A stretch of 11,642 bases of DNA from Planctomycetaceae bacterium (GTDB taxonomy: Bacteria; Planctomycetota; Planctomycetia; Pirellulales; Thermoguttaceae): contig JAITQV010000252.1 of assembly GCA_031288765.1 (NCBI GenBank), positions 1 to 11,642 of the forward strand, read 5' to 3'. The translations under genes and the position numbers were made by a program. Within the stretch, counting starts at the first letter, position 1, and each line of letters opens with the position of its first letter. Positions 1-5,535 of the stretch are shown one piece after another. The notes beneath the pieces are model-generated. The model saw nothing but the letters and a program-made list of their open reading frames with translations. It made no database searches and was not told where the DNA came from.

Positions 1-2
1 AA

Positions 3-455
3 TCGGAATCAAGCAACGAGGTTGCCGTAACAACTCCGTTTGCAATGACAACAACCATTACAAAATCCGGTTATGCGCTAACTTCCGGCAATGATTTTGC
101 GTTCGTGTTTAGCGGCAAACCTCCTCTCGGTAATATCAAAACACCACCCACAAATGAAACATTCCAATACGAACTAATCGTTTCCGCAACCACAAAAACC
201 GATAAAAACACAGGAGAATTACTTGAAAGTTTTTCACTCGGAACAATTGCGGTAACACTTTCCGCCGACGGCAAAACTTACACTTCCGAACCGATCTTAT
301 TCAACAAATTAGCCGCAATTTCAAATTTAACAACATTAAAAACCGTCCAATTCCAATTAAAAGTTACCGCTCCAACTTCAAGTTCAGCATTCCAACAAGC
401 CTCCGCATTTTACACAAAAATTGCAAAACTCACCTTGCCAAAATGGTTCGCGTAA
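3..455 (+). CDS. 3' end of an unrecognised gene (partial at left edge)
   Basis: The reading frame is open from base 3 to the stop at 453-455. An ATG lies at 45, but no Shine-Dalgarno sequence precedes it and the 14 codons before it (SESSNEVAVTTPFA) look like ordinary protein, so I treat this as the C-terminal part of a longer gene entering from the left. The visible roughly 150 residues are rich in Thr, Ser, Lys and alternating hydrophobics, with few helix-type stretches, suggesting a beta-rich domain such as an Ig-like module at the end of a surface or secreted protein. There is no membrane anchor, LPXTG or PEP-CTERM-like tail; it ends in LTLPKWFA. I do not recognise the family. A separate small protein starting at 45 is the alternative. 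Confidence 0.5.
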   Translation, partial: SESSNEVAVTTPFAMTTTITKSGYALTSGNDFAFVFSGKPPLGNIKTPPTNETFQYELIVSATTKTDKNTGELLESFSLGTIAVTLSADGKTYTSEPILFNKLAAISNLTTLKTVQFQLKVTAPTSSSAFQQASAFYTKIAKLTLPKWFA

Positions 456-477
456 TAAAATAGTTATGATTTGTTTA

Positions 478-500
478 TTTAACCACAGAATACATGAAAC
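478..500 (+). repeat. Degenerate AACCACAGAATACA-type dispersed repeat
   Basis: TTTAACCACAGAATACATGA is a diverged version of the motif seen at 979-1010 and, inverted, at 1161-1195. It is followed at about 510 by CGCAGATGACGCAGATTTTA, the same style of short repeated phrase. Motifs of this look are scattered in the intergenic DNA of many bacterial genomes and are not genes. Confidence 0.5.
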
Positions 501-540
501 AAATAATCCGCAGATGACGCAGATTTTACGATTAACACAT

Positions 541-590
541 AAGGTAGGCAATCGTTCGCCGAACGATTGCGTTGTCGGTTTACCGACAAC
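541..590 (-). repeat. Palindromic repeat family A, copy 1 (inverted)
   Basis: Two adjacent hairpins. The first has perfect 11-bp arms, 548-558 (GCAATCGTTCG) and 560-570, with one spacer base. The second has perfect 9-bp arms, 571-579 (GTTGTCGGT) and 582-590. Read on the - strand it aligns with copies 2 and 3: a GTCGG/CCGAC hairpin, then GCAAYC...GRTTGC, then CCTACCTT. The core TTCGGCGAA is identical to copy 2, while both stems differ by paired changes. It behaves like a REP/BIME-type intergenic palindrome. Confidence 0.75.
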
Positions 591-663
591 AGAGAACCAC
601 ATAAATCATAATAATTAAAATTTCGCAAACATTGGGGTTTATGATTTTGGCGTGGAAACAAAA

Positions 664-715
664 ATTAGTCGGCTAACGCCGACGCAACCCTTCGGCGAAC
701 GGTTGCCTACCTTTT
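664..715 (+). repeat. Palindromic repeat family A, copy 2
   Basis: ATTAGTCGGCTAACGCCGAC forms a 6-bp hairpin (668-673 with 678-683, loop TAAC). It is followed by an 11-bp imperfect palindrome, 684-694 with 696-706, having one C-C mismatch, then CCTACCTTTT. Its partners are 541-590 (inverted) and 908-976 (same orientation). Confidence 0.75.
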
Positions 716-740
716 GATTTTGTATCGGGTTGGGGATTCC

Positions 741-877
741 GATCCGTAGGTTGCGCTTCGCTCCACCTACGGTTATGCACATCTCGTCCCTTGCGGGACT
801 TTGGTTTGGCGGGGGCGGGATCCGGCGGTTGCGCTGCGCTCCACCGCCGGTTATGCACAACACACCCCTAGCGGGGT
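741..877 (+). repeat. Tandem pair of a two-hairpin repeat (family B, 78-bp period)
   Basis: Two units start at 741 and 819. Each has an 8-bp perfect stem around a 13-base loop: 744-751 with 765-772, and 822-829 with 843-850. A 13-base spacer beginning TTATGCACA follows, then a 5-bp stem with a 4-base loop: 786-790 with 795-799, and 864-868 with 873-877. The loops are nearly identical (TGCGCTTCGCTCC and TGCGCTGCGCTCC). The stems differ by compensated changes: CCGTAGGT/ACCTACGG versus CCGGCGGT/ACCGCCGG, and GTCCC/GGGAC versus ACCCC/GGGGT. Open frames that cross this block on the - strand are consequences of the repeat and are not annotated. Confidence 0.8.
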
Positions 878-907
878 TAAGATTTCGGTTGCCGTGTGAA
901 GACAGAA

Positions 908-976
908 ATTAGTCGGCTGACGCCGACGCAACCGCTACGGCGAGGGGCTTTCACCCAACGGTTGCCTACCTTTTTT
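908..976 (+). repeat. Palindromic repeat family A, copy 3 (enlarged loop)
   Basis: Same layout as copy 2: hairpin 912-917 with 922-927 (loop TGAC), then GCAACCG (928-934) pairing with CGGTTGC (959-965), then CCTACCTTTTTT. The apical loop is 24 bases and appears to carry about 14 extra bases relative to copy 2. The bases before it (GACAGAAATTAGTC) also resemble those before copy 2, so the repeat unit starts slightly upstream of the first stem. Confidence 0.75.
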
Positions 977-978
977 AT

Positions 979-1195
979 TTAACCACTGAACACACGGAAT
1001 ACACGGAAATTAGTAAATTGATAAGATTACAAGTTTATTTTTTGAGGATACAAAATGAATACAATAACAAAAAAAACTTTTTGTGTCCTATTCTCATAAA
1101 TAAACGAACCTTGAAATTGTACGTAAACATTATTACTATTACTATTACGATTACGATTACAAATTCCGTGTATTTCGTGTATTCAGTGGTTAATA
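979..1195. repeat. About 217-bp segment bounded by imperfect 30-bp inverted repeats
   Basis: The left arm, 979-1010 (TTAACCACTGAACACACGGA onwards), matches the reverse complement of 1161-1195 (ending TGTATTCAGTGGTTAA) at about 28 of 30 positions. Between them is AT-rich DNA with no convincing gene. It includes an 11-bp stem (1045-1055 with 1079-1089, one G-T pair) and the hexamer array at 1132-1160. It could be a MITE-like element or simply two dispersed motif copies lying head to head. No transposase or clear target duplication is seen. Confidence 0.55.
1132..1160. repeat. ATTACK hexamer microsatellite
   Basis: Nearly five tandem hexamers: ATTACT, ATTACT, ATTACG, ATTACG and a final ATTAC. 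It lies against the right inverted-repeat arm at 1161. Short and non-coding. Confidence 0.85.
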
Positions 1196-1252
1196 AATAG
1201 ACAATTACGATTTTGGGGCATTGGGAACGTACTTTTGGCAGATGACCAAATA

Positions 1253-1322
1253 AATACAATCTCCGTCCCATAAAATAATTCAGTCTTAATACAATCTCCA
1301 CCCCATAAAATAATTCAGTCTT
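1253..1322. repeat. Tandem duplication of a 35-bp block upstream of pstCA
   Basis: Copy 1 is 1253-1287 and copy 2 is 1288-1322. They agree at 33 of 35 positions (AATACAATCTCC, then GTCCC or ACCCC, then ATAAAATAATTCAGTCTT). The join creates an extra CTTAATA at 1285-1291, and copy 2 ends inside the first CTTAACA of the 11-bp-period array. The duplication therefore sits directly upstream of the phosphate promoter and may have added a binding half-site. Confidence 0.85.
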
Positions 1323-1392
1323 AACACCGTCTTAACACAATCTTAATCAAATCTTAATATAATCTTAACACAATCTTAATAATTTCTTAACA
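1320..1392 (+). promoter_or_regulatory. Seven-unit Pho-box-like direct repeat array
   Basis: CTTAAYA-type heptamers begin at 1320, 1331, 1342, 1353, 1364, 1375 and 1386, an exact 11-bp period (one helical turn) with 4-base AT-rich spacers. The units read CTTAACA four times, CTTAATA twice and CTTAATC once. Known Pho boxes have this layout: 7-8-bp direct repeats at 11-bp period, with CTGTCAT in Escherichia coli, CTTAACCT-like in cyanobacteria and TTAACA-like in Bacillus. The array lies just upstream of pstCA and ends 9 bp before a TATAAT, as expected where PhoB/PhoP replaces a -35 box. Binding by a PhoB-type regulator is inference from sequence and position. Confidence 0.85.
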
Positions 1393-1401
1393 ATTCAATG
1401 G

Positions 1402-1407
1402 TATAAT
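1402..1407 (+). promoter_or_regulatory. -10 box of the pst promoter
   Basis: Perfect TATAAT, 9 bp after the last CTTAACA repeat. No -35 consensus exists at the 17-bp distance; that position (about 1379-1384) falls within the last two repeats, as in activator-dependent PhoB promoters. The predicted transcript start is about 1413-1415, giving a leader of about 65 bases before the TTG start at 1480. Confidence 0.7.
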
Positions 1408-1479
1408 TCCTCCCAATAATTCCGGTAAAATACCAACTCCGGTTAATCGCCGATTTATACACTTTGTTTTTTAATACCG

Positions 1480-4083
1480 TTGAAAACAATTCGGAAATTC
1501 ATTGCATATCAATTTTTCGTGCGGACGGCAAATTTTGTTTTGTTTGCTGTTGTTGCACTTTTCGTCTTTATTTTTTACCGCAGTCTGCCGTTTTTAACTT
1601 CCGGCGGAATTAACCGTCTTGTCGAAGCGTTTACATCTCGTCAGTGGTTTCCCAATGCCGAACCGCCCGTATTCGGAATGCTTAGCCTGTTTTACGGCTC
1701 CGCAGTTGTTACAGTGATTGCCATGCTTTTTGCCGTTCCCGTCGGAATTTTTTCGGCAGTGGTTCTCAGCGATCTTGTTCCGTTTTCCATTCGCCAATTG
1801 TTCAAACCGGTTATCGAACTCCTCGCCGCAATTCCTTCCGTAGCGTTCGGGTTTTTCGCAATTAAAATTGTTGCGCCTCAGCTTCAGGAATCTTTCGGCT
1901 TCACCTCCGGCACCAACGCCCTAAACGCCGCCCTCATTCTTGCCGTTATGGCAGTTCCCACGATTGTCAGCGTCGCCGAAGATGCAATTTCCGGCGTCGG
2001 ACGTGAACTTCGTGAAGCCTCCTATTCTTTGGGAGCAACACGCGCCGAAACAATTTTACAAGTCGTTTTGCCGGCATCATGGAGCGGTATTGCCGCCGCT
2101 GTTATTCTCGGAACCATGCGGGCTGTCGGCGAAACAATGGTTGTTTGGATGGCTGCCGGAAACGCCGCCAATATGCCGTCGGCATGGTACCGTGTCGATC
2201 AAATTATCAGCGGTCTCGGCGGCGCCGTCCGAACTATGACCGCAACTATCGCCGGCGATATCGGCGAAACTCCCGCCGATTCGTTACACCGCAGCGCCTT
2301 GTTTACCGTCGGTTTGATTCTGCTCGTTTTTACGTTTGCCATGAATCTGTTGACGGAATGGATCACCAACCGTAATAAAAATTCCAAAAATCCGGTGATA
2401 AGAAGACTCCCGAATTTTTTCTCGAATTTTCTCCCGAAGATTCTCCCGAATTTTCCGTTTTATTTCAATTTTAGTGCCGTAAAATATTTTCGTTTTGTTT
2501 TTGATAAAGGATTTACGGTTCTTGCTTATTTTTCTATTTCCGTATTATTTTTTACTTTGGGAATTATTCTTATTCCGATTTTCAGTGCGGGAATGGAAGC
2601 GGTTGTTTTTCAGGGGACAGTCGAACATCGTCTTTTTCTTTGGGAACGGTTTCAGCGCGGCGACAGCCGGACAATTCATAAAGAGTTCCGCGAATGTTCC
2701 GAAGCACGCCAAACTATTTACCGGCAATTAAAAAATCTTTCATGGCTTGCGCCGGACGATTGGATTGCCGAAGCGGGCAGTCTGGGACGCGAAACGAAAA
2801 ACCGGCGGCTGAACCGTGCCTTTCAAAATTTGTGCAATGCTAATTCCGCAAAAGAATTACAAACTCAATTTGAAAAACTCGAAAAACTTTGTTCCGATAA
2901 AACGGAACCCCTTTTCCAATTGGCAAACGAATATTATGAAATTGCGAAAGACGCCGATTTACCGCTCCGCCATCAACCTGTAACCGTTAATCCCGACATA
3001 ACTTATTCGGAGGCGTTCCGGCAGATTCGTACACTTATTACCGGAACGGAAGGAACCGGTTGTATTCTCGGTCCGGAAAACCGCGAAGGATTGGAACATT
3101 TACCGCCGGAAGTCCGTTACGGTCCGGCTCATTGGACAACAGCCCAAAAATTCTTAAAACAACTCCGTTGGGCAACCGTTTGGAAACCGCAATCCGGTGT
3201 TGACGGAAAAATATTACCGAGTCAAAAAATAGTTATTGACCGGACATTGTTTTTCGCAGGAACTTCAATTGCGGACGATATTCAAACCCTGTTCGATCAT
3301 CTTGAACAAAATGCGGATAAAATGCTCCAACCGCGTTTGACATTTTATTTACATTATTTTTTTGATCCGTCCACAGCGGGACATTATATGGGCGGAATCG
3401 CGCCGGAACTTCTGGGAACAGCCCTGATTTCATTGTTTTCAATTTTGCTGGCGTTACCGTTGGGCGTGCTAACCGCGGCGTATCTGGTTGAAGCGGCAAA
3501 AGATAACCGGATTACGCGGTTGTTACGGCTTTGCATCAGTACATTGGCGGGAGTTCCCAGTATTGTGTTTGGTCTTTTCGGGCTTGCGGTTATTGTTGAA
3601 TTTATTACGGGAAAACCTTGTCTGCTCGCCGGAACCATGACTTTAGCGTTATTGATTTTACCGGTTGTTATTCGTACAGCCGAAGAAGCAATCCGTTCCG
3701 TTCCGCAAACTTACCGCGAAGCCGCCGCAGGACTCGGCGCCGCTCCGGTACGCATTTTTATTTCGGTAACACTTCCGGCGGCATTGCCGGGAATTTTGAC
3801 CGGAACTATTCTCGGTATCAGCCGCGCCGCCGGCGAAACGGCGCCGTTGTTGTTTACTTGTGCGGTGGCGTCCGGCGGTTTTGTTACAGGTTCCAATATT
3901 TTATTCCAACCGACTCCGGTGTTGTCTTACGCCGCATACGATATGGCGGTCGGCGACCGGCTTGCCGAGTTGGTTCCGTACAATCAATTCGGTTTGGTTG
4001 CCGCACTTGTCCTTTTTGTTTTATTATTGAATATGACGGCAATGATGTTACGCGCACGAATTTCCGCACAATTACGAGGTTGA
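1480..4083 (+). CDS. pstC-pstA: Phosphate ABC transporter permease, PstC-PstA fusion
   Basis: Inner-membrane channel of the high-affinity phosphate importer, with both permease subunits in one 867-residue chain. Residues 1-295 are PstC-like: first membrane segment about 17-38, then the permease core with EAA loop at 179-200 (EASYSLGATRAETI...LP) and RAVGETM at 214-220. A basic linker (296-340, Asn/Pro/Lys/Arg-rich) should be cytoplasmic, fitting the known six-segment, N-in/C-in topology. Residues 340-372 begin the PstA-like half. Residues about 373-638 form a soluble, probably periplasmic insert with charged helices and four Cys. Residues 639-867 are the PstA core, with EAA loop 747-766 and RAAGETAP at 782-789. 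The start is TTG: an in-frame stop lies at 1444-1446 and the next Met (residue 67) would remove the first membrane segment. No Shine-Dalgarno sequence is visible. pstB follows after 3 bases. Large inserts are known in Pseudomonas-type PstC and PstA; the fusion is unusual. Confidence 0.93.
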   Translation: MKTIRKFIAYQFFVRTANFVLFAVVALFVFIFYRSLPFLTSGGINRLVEAFTSRQWFPNAEPPVFGMLSLFYGSAVVTVIAMLFAVPVGIFSAVVLSDLVPFSIRQLFKPVIELLAAIPSVAFGFFAIKIVAPQLQESFGFTSGTNALNAALILAVMAVPTIVSVAEDAISGVGRELREASYSLGATRAETILQVVLPASWSGIAAAVILGTMRAVGETMVVWMAAGNAANMPSAWYRVDQIISGLGGAVRTMTATIAGDIGETPADSLHRSALFTVGLILLVFTFAMNLLTEWITNRNKNSKNPVIRRLPNFFSNFLPKILPNFPFYFNFSAVKYFRFVFDKGFTVLAYFSISVLFFTLGIILIPIFSAGMEAVVFQGTVEHRLFLWERFQRGDSRTIHKEFRECSEARQTIYRQLKNLSWLAPDDWIAEAGSLGRETKNRRLNRAFQNLCNANSAKELQTQFEKLEKLCSDKTEPLFQLANEYYEIAKDADLPLRHQPVTVNPDITYSEAFRQIRTLITGTEGTGCILGPENREGLEHLPPEVRYGPAHWTTAQKFLKQLRWATVWKPQSGVDGKILPSQKIVIDRTLFFAGTSIADDIQTLFDHLEQNADKMLQPRLTFYLHYFFDPSTAGHYMGGIAPELLGTALISLFSILLALPLGVLTAAYLVEAAKDNRITRLLRLCISTLAGVPSIVFGLFGLAVIVEFITGKPCLLAGTMTLALLILPVVIRTAEEAIRSVPQTYREAAAGLGAAPVRIFISVTLPAALPGILTGTILGISRAAGETAPLLFTCAVASGGFVTGSNILFQPTPVLSYAAYDMAVGDRLAELVPYNQFGLVAALVLFVLLLNMTAMMLRARISAQLRG
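2406..2457 (+). repeat. Degenerate CTCCCGAATTTT repeats at the PstC-PstA junction
   Basis: Within the linker-coding DNA the phrase CTCCCGAATTTT recurs imperfectly: ACTCCCGAATTTTTT, CTCGAATTTT, CTCCCGAAGATT, CTCCCGAATTTT. The spacing is 10-15 bases, giving the protein pattern LPNFFSNFLPKILPNFPF. It marks the place where the two permease halves are joined and looks like a short slipped-strand expansion or a remnant of former intergenic DNA. Confidence 0.6.
4076..4079 (+). promoter_or_regulatory. Ribosome binding site of pstB
   Basis: GAGG inside the last codons of pstCA, 7 bases before the ATG at 4087. It is the clearest Shine-Dalgarno-like sequence in the window and supports the ATG at 4087 over the second ATG at 4093. 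Confidence 0.6.
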
Positions 4084-4086
4084 ACA

Positions 4087-4839
4087 ATGCCGATGATCCA
4101 ATCAGAAAATTTTTCGCTCTATTACGGCAACAAACTTGCGGTGAACCGTGTTTCGATGGATATTGAAACAAGCGGCGTTACGGCAATTATCGGACCGAGC
4201 GGCTGCGGCAAGAGTTCGTTTTTGCGGAGTATTAACCGGATGAACGATCTGATTCCGAATACACGGATTGAAGGGCGGTTGACGGTGGACGGGAACGATG
4301 TGTACGATAAACGAACCGATCTTGTTCAATTGCGGCGGCATGTCGGAATGGTGTTTCAACGACCCAATCCGTTTCCGAAAAGTATTTTCGATAATATTGT
4401 TTATGGTCCGCGGTTGCAGGGAATTAGGAATCGTACGAAACTCAATGAGATTGTAGAAAATTGCTTGAAAAGTGCGGCGTTGTGGGAAGAAGCGAAGGAT
4501 ATTCTTTCAAAATCGGCTCTGGCACTTTCCGGCGGTCAGCAGCAACGGCTTTGTATTGCCCGCGCCCTCGCAACACAACCGCGTGTTCTGCTTATGGATG
4601 AACCGTGCAGTGCGTTGGATCCCATCGCGACGGGAAAAATCGAAGAACTTATTGTTGTACTTAAAGAGCAATACACGGTTGTTATTGTGACTCATAATAT
4701 GCAGCAAGCCGCCAGAATTAGTGATCGTACCGCTTTTTTTTGTCTCGGCGACCTAATAGAGTATAACGATACCAATACTATTTTTACCAATCCGTCCAAC
4801 CCTCAAACAGAGGCTTATATTACAGGAAGATTCGGTTGA
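4087..4839 (+). CDS. pstB: Phosphate ABC transporter ATP-binding protein PstB
   Basis: Cytoplasmic ATPase that powers phosphate import through PstCA. It is 250 residues, the usual PstB length. Walker A GPSGCGKS is at 36-43, the Q-loop with the PstB-typical VFQRPNPFP at 89-97, the ABC signature LSGGQQQR at 147-154, Walker B VLLMDEP at 167-173, the D-loop SALD at 175-178 and the switch His in VTHNMQQAAR at 203. FDNIVYGPRLQGI and the C-terminal TEAYITGRFG are also characteristic, so the assignment to PstB rather than another ABC family is firm. It is translationally close-coupled to pstCA (3-base gap). Downstream there are about 700 bp of repeats before phoU. Confidence 0.97.
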   Translation: MPMIQSENFSLYYGNKLAVNRVSMDIETSGVTAIIGPSGCGKSSFLRSINRMNDLIPNTRIEGRLTVDGNDVYDKRTDLVQLRRHVGMVFQRPNPFPKSIFDNIVYGPRLQGIRNRTKLNEIVENCLKSAALWEEAKDILSKSALALSGGQQQRLCIARALATQPRVLLMDEPCSALDPIATGKIEELIVVLKEQYTVVIVTHNMQQAARISDRTAFFCLGDLIEYNDTNTIFTNPSNPQTEAYITGRFG

Positions 4840-4872
4840 TAGCGGAGAGTTGATAGCTGATAGCGGAGAGTT
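4837..4872. repeat. Two 15-bp direct repeats at 21-bp spacing overlapping the pstB stop
   Basis: TGATAGCGGAGAGTT occurs at 4837-4851 and 4858-4872, and a shorter TGATAGC (4851-4857) fills the gap. The first TGA is the pstB stop codon. The block runs into ACGCAAGCGG (4873-4882) and a run of seven T. GCAAGCGG (4875-4882) has a perfect inverted partner at 4954-4961. I see no good classical terminator hairpin immediately before the T run. Confidence 0.65.
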
Positions 4873-4913
4873 ACGCAAGCGGTTTTTTTACTTATTTATA
4901 AAGTTAATAATCA

Positions 4914-5012
4914 AGAGGTAGGCGGCAGCGGGTAAAAAACCTTCGCCGAAACGCCGCTTGCCGTTAGGCAGGCGAAACAATCAACATGGTACAAATTCGC
5001 TGTCGGCTAACG
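4914..5012. repeat. Probable diverged family A palindrome and flank
   Basis: GAGGTAGGC (4914-4922), then CTTCGCCGAA (4941-4950) and CGCTTGCC, follow the order seen in copy 1 at 541-590 (AGGTAGGC...TTCGCCGAA...). GTCGGCTAACG at 5002-5012 equals the start of copy 2. The stems are weak here (for example GCGGC 4922-4926 with GCCGC 4953-4957), so this would be a decayed copy. The assignment is tentative. Confidence 0.35.
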
Positions 5013-5041
5013 TGTAAATTGTTAATCGTAAATTGGGAGAA

Positions 5042-5405
5042 CGACATTGAGTGATTGCCGCATGACATTGACTAATTGCCGCACGACATTGACCAATTGT
5101 CGCACGACATTGAGCAGTTGTCGCACGACATTGACTAATTGCCGCACGACATTGAACAATTGTTGCACGACATTGAGCAGTTGTCGCACGACATTGAACA
5201 ATTGTCACACGACATTGAACAATTGTCGCATGACATTGAGCAGTTGTCGCACGACATTGACCGATTGTCGCACGACATTGAACAATTGTCACACGACATT
5301 GAGCAATTGTCGCACGACATTGAACAGTTGTCGCACGACATTGAGCAATTGTCGCACGACATTGACCGATTGTCGCACGACATTGAGCAATTGTCGCACG
5401 ACATT
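5042..5405. repeat. 21-bp minisatellite, about 17 units, between pstB and phoU
   Basis: CGACATT recurs every 21 bases from 5042 to 5399 without one insertion or deletion. The consensus unit is CACGACATTGANCARTTGTCG, and each unit contains the short inverted repeat TGTCG-CA-CGACA. Because 21 is divisible by 3, several frames are open through it. In the frame with CAC as a codon (frame of 5145) the 12 units 5145-5396 read as the heptad HDIEQLS. Their differences are almost all at wobble positions: CAC/CAT, GAA/GAG, CAA/CAG and TCG/TCA are silent, with GAC-CGA (Asp-Arg) and one TTG as exceptions. The first five units carry TGA or TAA in that frame (units at 5040, 5061, 5124). A second frame starting TTG at 5047 is open to 5484 (Cys-Arg-Thr-rich) but varies at coding positions. 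I do not call a gene. Confidence 0.95.
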
Positions 5406-5492
5406 TTTTGCATTTTGCACGTCCGAATGTTCAAAAAAGATACAAATTCGCTTTAAATTGCTGCAAAATGAAACAATCGGCTGAAAAAATAC

Positions 5493-5530
5493 CTATTAAC
5501 TATTAATTATTAACTTTTAACTATTAACTA
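5493..5530. repeat. CTATTAA heptamer repeat upstream of phoU
   Basis: Five tandem 7-bp units begin at 5493, 5500, 5507, 5514 and 5521 (CTATTAA, CTATTAA, TTATTAA, CTTTTAA, CTATTAA), then CTA. They end 5 bases before the phoU GTG. The related phrase ATTAACTATTAAC recurs after pstS at 7225-7237. The 7-bp period differs from the 11-bp Pho-box array, so I do not call it a Pho box. As AT-rich DNA next to the start it could help keep the initiation region unstructured. Confidence 0.75.
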
Positions 5531-5535
5531 ATATT

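Noticed and set aside
639..863. Overlapping - strand open frames of 60-75 codons across 639-863
   Set aside because: They are made entirely of the palindromic and tandem repeats of families A and B; their recurring residues (HNRRWS) follow from the 78-bp repeat, and there is no start signal or composition typical of a gene.
1035..1301. - strand 88-codon frame across the inverted-repeat segment and microsatellite
   Set aside because: The translated Val-Ile run is simply the hexamer array; the frame spans the repeat arms and part of the promoter duplication, and has no family resemblance.
1320..1392. Replication-origin or iteron interpretation of the 11-bp-period repeats
   Set aside because: The phase relative to a -10 box, the CTTAAYA half-site and the position before the phosphate genes fit a Pho box better; no replication initiator gene is present.
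5042..5405. CRISPR array
   Set aside because: The repeats are contiguous 21-bp units with no unique spacers and no cas genes nearby.
5047..5484. Cys-Arg-Thr-rich 145-codon frame through the minisatellite
   Set aside because: It is open only because the 21-bp unit has no stop in that frame; unit differences change amino acids freely, the start would be TTG without a binding site, and the tail after 5405 has no recognisable feature.
5493..5530. Pho box upstream of phoU
   Set aside because: The TTAAC-like units have a 7-bp period, not 11, and no well-placed -10 box follows.
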